Positions 45,445-54,713 are shown, numbered from the stretch's first letter. The stretch: 64,000 nt of DNA from UBA3064 sp023258775 (GCA_044355655.1 JBIKXS010000007.1:1-64000), one strand, 5' to 3'. Numbers and translations: made by a program. Notes: generated by a model not told the origin, from the sequence alone.

Positions 45445-46644
45445 CTAGGCTAGCAAAACCCGAGGTTCAATGGTTAGCTCTAGTCCGAATCGGGCTTGGA
45501 CAAGGTCAATAATGCCTTGAGCAAAGGCAATGAGCACGTCGCCGCTAGCTTTCCCGTAGTTCACCAGTACCAGAGCATGCTTGGCTGACACACCAACATC
45601 GCCCTCCCTTTGCCCTTTTAAGCCACATTGATCAATCATCCAGGCAGCAGACAGCTTGTGATGATGCGCGCCATCAGGATAAATCGGCATTCTTGGAAAT
45701 CGCGCTTTCAGCGCGAGCGCAGCTTCGTTATGCAGCCTGGGGTTATGAAAAAAACTTCCTGCATTAGGCTCAATCTCGGGATCAGGCAACTTGCTGCTGC
45801 GAATCTGGCGAATAACTTGCGCAAGCTCGAGTGCAGTTTGAGGGCGGGAATCACGAAAATGCGCTTGCAAATCTGGGTAGCGGAAATTCAACATGCTCGT
45901 CGGTGACGAACGCCCTTGATCAGAAGGCCCATGTACATAGGCTTCAGCATCTGATGCCGGATGCTCGGATTGCAGATGTTTGGATGTTAGATGCTCGGAT
46001 GTTAGACGCTCCGATGCCTGATACTTGGATCGTAAGTGCCCTGCTGGCAAGTGATCGGATGCCAACTGGCCGCTTAGCAAGTGTGCTGATGTCGCCTGCC
46101 GATTCAACTGGAGCTCAATATGACTGATGATCCAGTGCTGATGGCTTGGCGCCTTGAAGACGCTTGACCGATACGAGAATTGACAATCTTCGAGGCTAAA
46201 ACGCTTGCGAGTCATGCTCTCCCAGTGAATGGCCTCCAGTGCTACAAAGCATTGAGAAAGTTCGACCCCATAAGCACCAATATTTTGGATCGGTGCGGCA
46301 CCGACCGAACCAGGGATCATGCTCAGGTTTTCAAGTCCTTGTAGGCCTTGGCATAAACTCCATTGGACTAGCTCGTCCCAGTGCTCGCCAGCGTGAGCAA
46401 GAATGCGATCATGCCCAATACGCTCATAGCCTCGCCATGCAATTTGTAGCAGTGTCCCCTGAATATGCGAACCGAAGACGCTGTTGCTTCCTTCGCCGAG
46501 CAAGCCGCGAAAGCTTCCACGCAAGGCGCGCTTGACGTCGGCGAGTTCTGCAGGGTGGTGAACCCGAATCAGCCTGTCGACACGGCCTTGTAGCCGCAGA
46601 CTTGTACGCGTCGACAAGTCCGCGTTGTCGATAATCTCAAGCAA
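45445..46644 (-). CDS. murB: UDP-N-acetylenolpyruvoylglucosamine reductase with repeat insertion
   Basis: A 399-residue type I MurB (E. coli 342). It reduces UDP-GlcNAc-enolpyruvate to UDP-MurNAc using NADPH and FAD. FAD-binding elements: LLGEGSNSVFG and MIPGSVGAAPIQNIGAYGVEL. The C-terminal domain has SSKLPDPEIEPNAGSFFHNP with the catalytic Ser, and AAWMIDQCGLKG. About 50 extra residues of five-residue repeats lie between the two, at 45945-46094. It starts at TTG 46644, two bases after the scpA stop, so it is likely coupled to scpA. Confidence 0.94.
   Translation of the reverse strand: MLEIIDNADLSTRTSLRLQGRVDRLIRVHHPAELADVKRALRGSFRGLLGEGSNSVFGSHIQGTLLQIAWRGYERIGHDRILAHAGEHWDELVQWSLCQGLQGLENLSMIPGSVGAAPIQNIGAYGVELSQCFVALEAIHWESMTRKRFSLEDCQFSYRSSVFKAPSHQHWIISHIELQLNRQATSAHLLSGQLASDHLPAGHLRSKYQASERLTSEHLTSKHLQSEHPASDAEAYVHGPSDQGRSSPTSMLNFRYPDLQAHFRDSRPQTALELAQVIRQIRSSKLPDPEIEPNAGSFFHNPRLHNEAALALKARFPRMPIYPDGAHHHKLSAAWMIDQCGLKGQREGDVGVSAKHALVLVNYGKASGDVLIAFAQGIIDLVQARFGLELTIEPRVLLA
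45945..46094. repeat. Ten imperfect 15-bp tandem repeats inside murB
   Basis: Degenerate units of the form GATGCTCGGATGTTA at a strict 15-base step from 45945 to 46094. On the coding strand they give five-residue units such as SEHLT, SKHLQ and SDHLP (consensus S-x-H-L-x). They are not part of the MurB fold. Confidence 0.88.
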
Positions 46645-46646
46645 GC

Positions 46647-47504
46647 CTAGCTCGGTGTGAAGCTAAGCCGAACATAAATGGGCGCATAACATTCGGCTTG
46701 TGTTAATTCAACAAGCGATTCTTTGGTCAGTTCGAGCAACGCTACAAAAGTAACCACGGCATGAGGGAGGCCCTTTAAGGGGTCAAACAAATCCTGGAAC
46801 TCGGCAAATCGGCGCTGCTGAAGTTGTCGCAAGACAACGGTCATGATTTCTCGAACCGATAATTCTTCGCGGGTGATTTTGTGGTGCTGAATCAGCTTGG
46901 CCCTGCGCACAATATCGGCCCAGGCAGCCCGCAAGTCAGCGGCATTGACTTCAGGCCGACGCTCAACCACATCCTGATCAAGAAAGACTTGTGATACGAA
47001 GAACTCCCGACCTAGTTGGGGTAGTTGATCGAGGTGCTGTGCGCCTTGCTTTATCGATTCGTACTCGAGAAGCCGTCTTGCCAGTTCTGCCCGAGGATCT
47101 TCGGGCTCAGACTCACCTTCACGTTTTTGTACCGGCAGTAACATTCTTGATTTGATATCGATTAGCATCGCTGCCATGAGCAGATACTCAGCGGCTAATT
47201 CAAGGTGGTGACTACGGATCTCCTCAACGTAGGCGAGGTATTGTCGCGTGAGTTCGGCCATCGGGATATCGAGAATGTTGAAGTTCTGCCGCCGAATTAA
47301 ATAGAGTAGCAGGTCCAATGGCCCTTCAAAGGCCTCTAAAAACACCTCAAGCGCATCGGGCGGGATGTACAAATCCTGCGGAAGCTTAAGCAAGGGTTCA
47401 CCGTAAAGCCTTGCTATGCCTTTTAATTCGAGCTGTTCGCCTCCAGGGATGAGGCCCTGCTCGGCCGAAGCCGTCATACTCAGCAAGCCACCTGACGTCG
47501 ACAT
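46647..47504 (-). CDS. scpA: Segregation and condensation protein A
   Basis: A 285-residue kleisin of the SMC condensin complex. The hallmark AFEGPLDLLLYLIRRQNFNILDIPMAELTRQYLAYVEEI is present near residues 58-96, with AAEYLLMAAMLIDIKSRMLLP following and the winged-helix C-terminus ending in a FVALLELTKESLVEL stretch. ATG 47504 or 47477 could be the start; the first 25 residues are not conserved. Between DUF3460 and murB in an apparent operon; scpB lies 18 kb away. Confidence 0.93.
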   Translation of the reverse strand: MSTSGGLLSMTASAEQGLIPGGEQLELKGIARLYGEPLLKLPQDLYIPPDALEVFLEAFEGPLDLLLYLIRRQNFNILDIPMAELTRQYLAYVEEIRSHHLELAAEYLLMAAMLIDIKSRMLLPVQKREGESEPEDPRAELARRLLEYESIKQGAQHLDQLPQLGREFFVSQVFLDQDVVERRPEVNAADLRAAWADIVRRAKLIQHHKITREELSVREIMTVVLRQLQQRRFAEFQDLFDPLKGLPHAVVTFVALLELTKESLVELTQAECYAPIYVRLSFTPS

Positions 47505-47513
47505 CAGGCTGAT

Positions 47514-47705
47514 TTAAGCGTTATGGTAGACATATGGTTTTTGAGCGACCTTTGCCGATTGACGCTCCTTGGCCGTTTCGAGATCCTGCGGTTTGTCCCA
47601 CCAGATGCTTCGGCCCTGCTGCTGCTGCTGTTCCAAGTGAGGACGTTGTGTTTTGAGCTGTTCGATAAATAGCGTGGCTTCAGAACGATAACTGCGTTGT
47701 TTCAT
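47514..47705 (-). CDS. DUF3460 family small protein
   Basis: A 63-residue protein of the betaproteobacterial DUF3460 family: YRSEATLFIEQLKTQRPHLE, WWDKPQDLE, and the conserved ending KVAQKPYVYH. CAG-type codon repeats encode a glutamine run (EQQQQQG). It is 9 bases upstream of scpA, the usual neighbour in Burkholderiales. Function unknown. Confidence 0.85.
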   Translation of the reverse strand: MKQRSYRSEATLFIEQLKTQRPHLEQQQQQGRSIWWDKPQDLETAKERQSAKVAQKPYVYHNA

Positions 47706-47786
47706 GCAAGAACTCCTGATAAAGACGGTCTTTGACTGCCAGCCCCAAGTGTAATTCCTCGCGCTATAACTGGCATGCTTATCCTC

Positions 47787-49451
47787 TTAAGGATATGGCT
47801 CGCTTCGCGCTTCGTGTTGCTCAAAGCCTAGCCTTGCCGCGGCCAGATCGCTGTAAATTCTTCGACCGACCAAATCATCCAAGAGCCCGCTACGCGCGAT
47901 CAATGAGGCAACATTCTCAGGAGCACCATAAATTGCCAAGCTGCCACCCAGCGAATCCAAGAGGTCCTTGTATTGGGTTAATACCTCAAGCGCACTTGTG
48001 TCGAGGTAGCTGACCGCTTGCATATCCAGAATGATGTGCTGTGCTGGCGGCTGATTGACGTCAAGACCTGCTTCGATACGGTCAACTGATCCGAAAAAGA
48101 GCGGACCTTTGAGCTGGCATATCGCGATTGTCTCGCGACTTTCTCCGCGTAAAGGTTCAAGCCAATGCAAGCTTGTAAGACTTGCCATACGATGCAAAAA
48201 GAGCAGGCAGGCCAAACCAACGCCGACCTGCACCGCGATCGTAAGATCAAATACGACCGTGAGTATAAAACTCCCGACCATCAGGGCGCGATGGGGCACG
48301 CTAAACGCCCTTAAGCGCGCAAATGCTCGCCAGTCACCCATATGGAAAGCCACAAAAAGCAAGATCGCAGCAAGAACCGCAAGCGGAATGTTGGCCGCCA
48401 AAGGCGCGGCTACCAAAACGATCAAAATGAGCGTGAGCGAGTGGACCAATCCTGAAATCGGCGATCGAGCGCCACTGCGTACATTGGTCACTGTTCTGGC
48501 GATCGTACCCGTGGCAGCAATGCCACCAAACAAAGGAACTAGCAAGTTCGCCACGCCCTGAGCGATAAGCTCCTGGTCAGCGTTGTGACGCTCACGAATC
48601 AGGCTGTCGGCCATTCTTGCGCAGAGCAAGGATTCGATGCCGCACAAGAGCGCAATCGAGATTGCAGGCACGAGAATCTCCCGAATCTTGCTCCAGTCGA
48701 TGTCAGGCGCAGTCGGGTAGGGGAAGCTTGCCGGGATACCACCGAATCGACTGCCAATAGTCGGTACTTCAAGCAAATCGCTGCTGATAATCAAGACTCC
48801 GACGAGCAAAACAATCACGGTCCCAGGGACCTGTTTGGCAACTTCTTTCCAACGAGGTCCATACTGTCGGAAGGATTTGGGCCAAAGATGCAGGATCACT
48901 AAACTCAATAATCCCAGTGAAACAGCAGCAGCATCAGCTTGCTGAGCATGACGTGCAAGGATTTCAATTTGGGCAAAAAAATCTGCCGGCATTTTCTCGA
49001 CGGGTAGACCGAAAAAATCGCGTAACTGTTGTAACCCGATAATGACCGCAATACCGTTCGTAAATCCTGTCACGATAGCCACTGGAACATAGCGAATAAT
49101 TCGGCCCAAGCGAAAGGCGCCTGCGATCACCAATAAGCCGCCTGCAAGCATCGTTGCCAAAAGTAGATTGCCCGCGCCGATCCGTTCCCCAAGCGTGTAG
49201 AGAAGACCAACAAATGCTCCTGCAGGACCTGCGATCTGGACTTTTGACCCTCCCAGCAGAGAGACTACAAAGCCTGCCAGAATGGCGGTCACCAGTCCTT
49301 GTGCGGGACTCACGCCTGAGGCGATTCCAAAGGCCATCGCAAGCGGTAGCGCCACCGCACCCACAGTGACGCCAGCAGCAAGATCCGCTCGAAAATCGCC
49401 TGCCCGGTAGCCGCGCAGCGAATCGATAATCGCTGGCCGAAAACGGATCAT
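47787..49451 (-). CDS. SulP-family anion permease with STAS domain
   Basis: A 554-residue SLC26/SulP transporter. The N-terminal membrane domain has the signature ADLAAGVTVGAVALPLAMAFGIASGVSPAQGL, then GPAGAFVGLLYTL and about 10-12 hydrophobic segments. The C-terminal STAS domain begins about residue 435 (CQLKGPLFFGSVDRIEAGL) with ILDMQAVSYLDTSALEVL. Sulfate or bicarbonate are the likely substrates. The start ATG 49451 overlaps the stop of a 12-codon copy of its own N-terminus produced by a 35-bp duplication. Confidence 0.92.
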   Translation of the reverse strand: MIRFRPAIIDSLRGYRAGDFRADLAAGVTVGAVALPLAMAFGIASGVSPAQGLVTAILAGFVVSLLGGSKVQIAGPAGAFVGLLYTLGERIGAGNLLLATMLAGGLLVIAGAFRLGRIIRYVPVAIVTGFTNGIAVIIGLQQLRDFFGLPVEKMPADFFAQIEILARHAQQADAAAVSLGLLSLVILHLWPKSFRQYGPRWKEVAKQVPGTVIVLLVGVLIISSDLLEVPTIGSRFGGIPASFPYPTAPDIDWSKIREILVPAISIALLCGIESLLCARMADSLIRERHNADQELIAQGVANLLVPLFGGIAATGTIARTVTNVRSGARSPISGLVHSLTLILIVLVAAPLAANIPLAVLAAILLFVAFHMGDWRAFARLRAFSVPHRALMVGSFILTVVFDLTIAVQVGVGLACLLFLHRMASLTSLHWLEPLRGESRETIAICQLKGPLFFGSVDRIEAGLDVNQPPAQHIILDMQAVSYLDTSALEVLTQYKDLLDSLGGSLAIYGAPENVASLIARSGLLDDLVGRRIYSDLAAARLGFEQHEARSEPYP

Positions 49452-49489
49452 CGCGAATCGATAATCGCAGGTCGAAAGCGGATCATCGC
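49420..49489. repeat. 35-bp tandem duplication across the sulP start codon
   Basis: AATCGATAATCGC plus the following GGATCATCGCG-type sequence occurs at about 49420-49454 and again at 49455-49489 with a few mismatches. The step of 35 is not a multiple of 3, so the upstream copy is in another frame relative to the gene. Confidence 0.9.
49448..49486 (-). CDS. 12-codon duplicated mini-ORF overlapping the sulP start (ATGA)
   Basis: The upstream repeat copy reads MIRFRPAIIDSR and stops at a TGA that overlaps the real sulP ATG, whose product starts MIRFRPAIIDSLRG. It is a short frame with a perfectly placed coupling junction. Whether it is translated or the real initiation site is unknown; it could act as an upstream leader that feeds ribosomes to sulP. 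Confidence 0.4.
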   Translation of the reverse strand: MIRFRPAIIDSR

Positions 49490-49514
49490 GAATAAGGTTC
49501 GAATGACAGCATGG

Positions 49515-51770
49515 TTAGCGGATCTTCATGCCCGGCACTGCCCCGGGCTCAGCCTCTAGCAAAAACATGCCCGACACCTGGCCACTTTCATCGGCAGCGC
49601 TCAATAACATGCCCTCGGAAACACCGAACTTCATTTTTCGCGGTGCCAAATTGGCAACGACAGCCGTTAGCTTGCCAATGAGTCGCTCGGGGCTTATCGA
49701 AGCTTTAATCCCTGAAAAGATCGTCCTTGGTTTCGCCTCACCCAAGTCAATGACAAGTTTGATTAATTTGTCTGATCCATCAACGGCTTGCGCCTCAAGA
49801 ATCCGACCCAAGCGCAAATCGATTTTCGCAAACTCATCAATACCTATAAAGGGGGGCAAATTTGCATTTCCGTCAGATTGTGCTGACTCGTTCGGTTGGC
49901 TGACCCCAGTCCGGGTGGTGGAAGCATTCGAGGGCTTTAGGGATTCAGGGCTTGCCGCTTTTTGCTCACTACGGTTTGCTTCGAGCAACGCATCGATTTG
50001 CTTTCGCTCAACCCTTGTGACAAGGTGTTGAAAGGCAGCGATTTGATGACCTTCAGGCAAATCAGCGTCTGAGTTGAAATCGATCGAATCCCAGCCACGT
50101 TGCCCAACAGCGAGCCTGTCAAGCGCAAGTTGCGCGGTATTTGGCAAGACAGGTTGTAACATCCGCATGAGGTGCGCAAAAGCACGAATTGCAGTACTGC
50201 ATACAACTTGCAATCGATCCTGTTGATCAGCTTGCTTGGCAAGCTCCCAGGGTTTGTTCTGATCAATATACTGATTTACTGCGTCGCAAAGCGACATCAC
50301 TTCACGCATAGCACGGCTGAATTCGCGGTGCTCATAATGCTGCGCCAGTGTTTCGGTACCGCACCATGCCCTGCCAAATTCGGCCATGGCCTCGGTGTCG
50401 CTCACTGCCAACTTGCCTTCAAATTTCTTGATCAAAAATCCAGAACAGCGTGCGGCAATATTAACTAACTTACCGACTAAGTCTGCATTGACTCTTGCGA
50501 TAAAGTCATCAAGATTCAGATCGATATCTTCCATTGATGCGTTGAGTTTGGCTGCGAAATAGTAGCGCAACCACTCAGGGTTGAGACCCTGATCAATATA
50601 ACTTTTTGCATTAATGAATGTGCCCCGCGATTTGCTCATTTTCTGACCGTCAACGGTTAGAAATCCATGAGCAAACACATTGGTCGGTGCTCTAAATCCT
50701 GAAAAATGGAGCATCGCTGGCCAGAATAAGGTATGGAAATACAAAATATCTTTGCCAATGAAATGATATTGCTCCCAGGGACTGTCTGCCTTAGTGAACG
50801 CGTCGAAATCAAGTCCGCGATCATTCGCATAACGTTTAAAACTTGCGTAGTATCCGATAGGTGCATCGAGCCAAACATAGAAATACTTACCCGGTGCTTC
50901 AGGGATCTCAAAGCCAAAGTAGGGGGCGTCGCGGGATATGTCCCAGTCGGCGAGCTTGCTTGCGTTTGCATCCACATCCACATCAACGATCGCTTGACCG
51001 TCGCTGGATGAAGCTTGACTGTTGTCGGCGGAAGCATCACTGTCGCCGAGCCATTCCTTGAGCTTATTGCGAGCCTCGGTTTGAAGCCTGCCGTCCATCA
51101 GCGCCCATTGCCTTAAAAAAGCGCCGCAACGCGGGTCGGACAGCTTGAAAAAATAGTGATCAGAAACTTTTCGAATGGGTTTAGCCCCAGACACGACCGA
51201 ACGAGCATCGATCAAGTCTGTTGGGCTGTAAGTTGCGCCACAGGCTTCACAAGAGTCACCGTACTGATCCACTGCTTTGCATCTCGGACAGGTGCCCTTA
51301 ATAAACCGATCGGGCAAAAACATGGAGCGTTCGGGATCGTACATCTGTTCGATTGAACGCTTCTCAATAAATCCTCCGTCCCTAAGCGCAAGATAAATAT
51401 GGTTGGCGAGCGCCTGGTTTTCTGGGCTGTGCGTGCTGTAGTAATGATCGAAAGCGACACCAAAGGCGGCAAAATCTCTTGTGTGTTCCTGCCAGACTCG
51501 ATCAATTAATGCCTCTGGCGTAATCCCCAAGGACTCTGCCCTTAGCATGACTGGGGTGCCATGGGTATCGTCGGCGCAGACATAGTGCACCTCATGGCCC
51601 CGCATTTTTTGAAAGCGCACCCAAATGTCAGTTTGGAGATATTCGACCAAATGACCGAGGTGGATATCACCGTTTGCGTAGGGCAGCGCTGAGGTCACCA
51701 GCATTTTGCGCTTTAGCGCGACCCCTTGGTGTTGCGGTGGCGTGAACTTGTCTTGCCCGAGAGTCGTCAT
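49515..51770 (-). CDS. metG: Methionyl-tRNA synthetase
   Basis: A 751-residue class I synthetase. HIGH-type motif in PYANGDIHLGHLVEYLQ; a four-cysteine zinc knuckle CPRCKAVDQYGDSCEACGA; KMSKS in KMSKSRGTFI; and a C-terminal EMAPII-like tRNA-binding domain from about residue 645 (IDEFAKIDLRLGRILEAQAV, LAPRKMKFGVSEGMLL). An Asp/Ser/Ala-rich insert of about 30 residues (around 50956-51050) separates EWLGDSD and LADWDISRDAPYFGFE in the connective region. Downstream of it on the same strand is sulP. Confidence 0.96.
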   Translation of the reverse strand: MTTLGQDKFTPPQHQGVALKRKMLVTSALPYANGDIHLGHLVEYLQTDIWVRFQKMRGHEVHYVCADDTHGTPVMLRAESLGITPEALIDRVWQEHTRDFAAFGVAFDHYYSTHSPENQALANHIYLALRDGGFIEKRSIEQMYDPERSMFLPDRFIKGTCPRCKAVDQYGDSCEACGATYSPTDLIDARSVVSGAKPIRKVSDHYFFKLSDPRCGAFLRQWALMDGRLQTEARNKLKEWLGDSDASADNSQASSSDGQAIVDVDVDANASKLADWDISRDAPYFGFEIPEAPGKYFYVWLDAPIGYYASFKRYANDRGLDFDAFTKADSPWEQYHFIGKDILYFHTLFWPAMLHFSGFRAPTNVFAHGFLTVDGQKMSKSRGTFINAKSYIDQGLNPEWLRYYFAAKLNASMEDIDLNLDDFIARVNADLVGKLVNIAARCSGFLIKKFEGKLAVSDTEAMAEFGRAWCGTETLAQHYEHREFSRAMREVMSLCDAVNQYIDQNKPWELAKQADQQDRLQVVCSTAIRAFAHLMRMLQPVLPNTAQLALDRLAVGQRGWDSIDFNSDADLPEGHQIAAFQHLVTRVERKQIDALLEANRSEQKAASPESLKPSNASTTRTGVSQPNESAQSDGNANLPPFIGIDEFAKIDLRLGRILEAQAVDGSDKLIKLVIDLGEAKPRTIFSGIKASISPERLIGKLTAVVANLAPRKMKFGVSEGMLLSAADESGQVSGMFLLEAEPGAVPGMKIR

Positions 51771-51875
51771 GGCTTCATGGATAAAACGCTGAGTGTAACA
51801 AGGTGATCGATTAGACTGATTTGCAGAAGCGTTAAGCGCGACGCATCCGTCATAACTTTAAGCGAAAGCTCCATC

Positions 51876-52964
51876 ATGAATCCGAGTGAAGATACCCTAA
51901 GGGCAGTCCTGCGATCGGTCATCGATCCCAATACCGAGAAAGATTTGCTTAGCAGCAAAGCGCTGAAGAAGCTTCGGATTGACCAAGGAGAAGTTAGTCT
52001 TGATATCGAGTTAGGTTACCCAGCCCGTACGCAAATCGAGTCGATAAGAACCGCGGTCGAGCAGGCACTCAAATCTCAGGATGGCGTGCGGCGAGTAAGC
52101 GCCAATGTTTATCAACGTATTGTTGCGCACGCTTTTTCGCCCTCAGCCAAGCCGCTCGAGGGCGTGCGCAATGTGATCGCTGTCGCGTCGGGTAAGGGTG
52201 GGGTTGGCAAAAGCACCACGGCAGTCAACCTTGCGCTCGCCTTAGCCTCCGAAGGAGCTAGGGTGGGACTGCTTGATGCCGATATCTACGGACCCTCGCA
52301 GCCCACCATGCTCGGCTTGTCGGGTAAGCCGCAAAGTCGTGACGGCAAGACCATGGAACCTCACATCGGTCATGGATTGCAGGTCAACTCGATCGGCTTT
52401 CTGATCGGCGAGGACACGCCGATGATTTGGCGTGGGCCAATGGCAACTCAGGCTCTCGAGCAACTTATTCGGGACACGCGTTGGCATGATCTTGACTACT
52501 TGGTCATCGATATGCCGCCCGGAACAGGAGATATTCACCTCACCTTAGCGCAACGTATGCCGGTGACTGGCGCGATGATCGTGACAACGCCTCAAGACAT
52601 TGCCCTGCTTGATGCGCGCAAAGGCTTGAAAATGTTTGAGAAAGTGGGTATCCCAGTCCTGGGTATCGTCGAAAATATGGCCATGCACCAGTGCAGCGCC
52701 TGCGGAAAGATTGAGCATATTTTTGGAGAAGGTGGCGGCAAGCGGATGGCTGAACAGTACGAGGTCGCTTATTTAGGCGCTTTGCCCTTGGAGCTTAAGA
52801 TCCGACAGCAAACTGATGAAGGCTGCCCCACGGTAGCTGCCGAGCCTGATTCGCCGATCAGCGATCTCTACAGGGGCATTGCTCGAAAACTCGCTGTTGC
52901 TCTGGCAGCCCGTGCGGTCAGCCATGCATCAAAGTTTCCGAGCATTGTTGCGCAAAACACTTAA
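51876..52964 (+). CDS. apbC: Iron-sulfur cluster carrier Mrp/ApbC
   Basis: A 362-residue deviant Walker ATPase that carries iron-sulfur clusters. An N-terminal DUF59-like segment (TLRAVLRSVIDPNTEKDLLS) is followed by the P-loop ASGKGGVGKSTTAVNLALAL near 106, DADIYGPSQPTMLG, DYLVIDMPPGTGDIHLT and the CxxC cluster-binding motif CSACGKIEHIFGEGG near 271. Divergent from metG across about 105 bases, and followed by dcd; this neighbourhood is common in Burkholderiales. Confidence 0.94.
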   Translation: MNPSEDTLRAVLRSVIDPNTEKDLLSSKALKKLRIDQGEVSLDIELGYPARTQIESIRTAVEQALKSQDGVRRVSANVYQRIVAHAFSPSAKPLEGVRNVIAVASGKGGVGKSTTAVNLALALASEGARVGLLDADIYGPSQPTMLGLSGKPQSRDGKTMEPHIGHGLQVNSIGFLIGEDTPMIWRGPMATQALEQLIRDTRWHDLDYLVIDMPPGTGDIHLTLAQRMPVTGAMIVTTPQDIALLDARKGLKMFEKVGIPVLGIVENMAMHQCSACGKIEHIFGEGGGKRMAEQYEVAYLGALPLELKIRQQTDEGCPTVAAEPDSPISDLYRGIARKLAVALAARAVSHASKFPSIVAQNT

Positions 52965-53035
52965 GATAGCTCCAAGCGCACCGTAGTCTGTCAGCCAGCG
53001 CCTGTAGACCTTTTAGCGAGCAATCCTGCAAATCG

Positions 53036-53065
53036 GAATCGGCGAGCGGGGAATCGGCGAGCGCA
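53036..53065 (+). repeat. 15-bp tandem repeat upstream of dcd
   Basis: GAATCGGCGAGCGGG followed by GAATCGGCGAGCGCA, ending about 25 bases before the dcd start and so within its 5' leader. Confidence 0.85.
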
Positions 53066-53088
53066 GCTTTTTTTGCCAAGGGGCATGT

Positions 53089-53658
53089 ATGAGTGTGAAA
53101 TCGGATCACTGGATCAGGCGAATGGCCAAGGAGCATCGCATGATTGAGCCCTTTAGCGCTTCGCAAGTGAGAGAAGGCGAGGGCGGGCAGCGGATTGTGT
53201 CTTACGGTACATCGAGTTATGGCTACGATGTCCGTTGCGCCGACGAATTTAAAATCTTCACCAATATTAATGCCTCGATTGTTGATCCCAAGGCCTTCGA
53301 TCAAGGCTCTTTCGTGGACTTCAAAGGTCCTGTTTGCATCATTCCGCCCAATTCCTTCGCGCTGGCGCGGACCATGGAGTACTTCCGAATTCCAAGATCA
53401 GTGCTCACGATTTGCCTGGGCAAGAGTACGTACGCGCGCTGCGGCATTATTGTGAATGTGACCCCGCTCGAGCCCGAATGGGAGGGCCACGTCACCCTCG
53501 AATTTTCCAATACCACGCCCTTACCGGCGAGGATTTACGCAGGCGAGGGCTGCGCACAAATGGTCTTTCTCGAATCAGATGAGGTTTGCGGCACCAGTTA
53601 TGCGGATCGAGGCGGCAAATATCAAGGGCAGCAAGGCGTAACCCTACCTCGCACTTGA
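53089..53658 (+). CDS. dcd: dCTP deaminase
   Basis: A 189-residue trimeric enzyme converting dCTP to dUTP. Signatures: the N-terminal SDHWIRRMAKEHRMIEPF, SYGTSSYGYDVRCA, LARTMEYFRIPRSVLTICLGKSTYARCGIIVNVTPLEPEWEGHVTLE containing the catalytic Glu, and the C-terminal YADRGGKYQGQQGVTLPR. GGGG lies shortly before ATG 53089. Confidence 0.97.
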   Translation: MSVKSDHWIRRMAKEHRMIEPFSASQVREGEGGQRIVSYGTSSYGYDVRCADEFKIFTNINASIVDPKAFDQGSFVDFKGPVCIIPPNSFALARTMEYFRIPRSVLTICLGKSTYARCGIIVNVTPLEPEWEGHVTLEFSNTTPLPARIYAGEGCAQMVFLESDEVCGTSYADRGGKYQGQQGVTLPRT

Positions 53659-53684
53659 GTTGACCCTGCCTTTAGGGCCTGGTA

Positions 53685-54614
53685 ATGACCGAGCAAAGTG
53701 AGGCATCGAAGGGCTTGGCTGTTTGGTTCGCACTGTTGACCGGCGTGGCGGTGGTTTCAACCGCAGCCCTTTTGATACGCTGGGCACTTCAAGCTGGTGC
53801 AGCGCCGATGGAGATTGCTGCCGCAAGGCTTTGTCTTGCAGCGCTTGTGATGTGGCCAATAGCGATCTGGACGATGGGCTTTGCTGCGGTCAAAGCCTTG
53901 ATCGATCGGGTCGATCGCTCACTCGTTAAGTGGACGATGATTTCAGGCGTGTCGCTTGCCGCGCATTTTTCGCTTTGGATCAGTTCGCTGGATTACACAA
54001 GTGTGGCCTCGAGCGTTGCCCTTGTAACAACCAATCCGATTTGGGTGGCACTTGCTGCCTGGCTTTGGCTTGGTGAAAAGCCCCGCCCCAAGGTCTGGAT
54101 GGCTATCGCTTTATCGATTATTGCAAGTCTCCTCATCTCTTGGAAGGATTTGCAAAGTGGCGCAGAGGGTGGTGACCTCGCTAGGAGCTCGGCCTTATGG
54201 GGCAACCTGCTCGCATTGCTTGGCGCAATGGCCATGTCGGGTTATATGCTTGCTGCCAAAGCAGTGCAACAGCACAGGCCCAGCTGGCCATTGTTGCCCT
54301 ATGTCGCAGCCGTTTATAGCGTCGCGGCACTGGTATTGAGTCTTGTTGTCGGCTATGTGACAGGACCCTGGTGGCAGCTTAGCCCTGCGGCCTGGCCCGC
54401 GCTTTTGGTACTCGCTCTCGGCCCCCAGGTGATTGGCCACACCCTAATCAACCACGCCTTGCGCAATCTTTCGCCGACCGTCGTCGCTATTGCAATTCTT
54501 GGCGAACCCGTCGGCGCCGCCTTACTTGCCTGGTTCATGCTTGGCGAATCGCTTGCGCCAAGCCAGCTTGCTGGATTTGCACTGGTCGTTGTTGCGATTT
54601 TGCTTGCTCGGTGA
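53685..54614 (+). CDS. EamA/DMT-family transporter
   Basis: A 309-residue inner-membrane carrier with ten hydrophobic segments in two EamA repeats (AWAALLTGVAVVSTAALLIR-like at the N-terminus, second repeat starting near residue 155). Typical elements: APMEIAAARLCLAALVMWP, SSVALVTTNPIWVALAAWLWLGEKP and VAIAILGEPVGAALLAWFMLGE. It probably exports a metabolite or amino acid; the substrate is not evident. Twenty-six bases after dcd. Its stop region is duplicated. Confidence 0.88.
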   Translation: MTEQSEASKGLAVWFALLTGVAVVSTAALLIRWALQAGAAPMEIAAARLCLAALVMWPIAIWTMGFAAVKALIDRVDRSLVKWTMISGVSLAAHFSLWISSLDYTSVASSVALVTTNPIWVALAAWLWLGEKPRPKVWMAIALSIIASLLISWKDLQSGAEGGDLARSSALWGNLLALLGAMAMSGYMLAAKAVQQHRPSWPLLPYVAAVYSVAALVLSLVVGYVTGPWWQLSPAAWPALLVLALGPQVIGHTLINHALRNLSPTVVAIAILGEPVGAALLAWFMLGESLAPSQLAGFALVVVAILLAR

Positions 54615-54638
54615 GACTTTGCTTGCTCGGTCAGACCC
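54601..54638 (+). repeat. 19-bp duplication of the EamA gene end
   Basis: TGCTTGCTCGGTGAGACTT (carrying the stop TGA) is followed at once by TGCTTGCTCGGTCAGACCC. Confidence 0.85.
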
Positions 54639-54713
54639 AAGGATCTTCGCTTGGGCATGAGCCTGTGTTATCGTCAACTTATGTGTAATCAACAACATAT
54701 AACGGTGTTGAGC

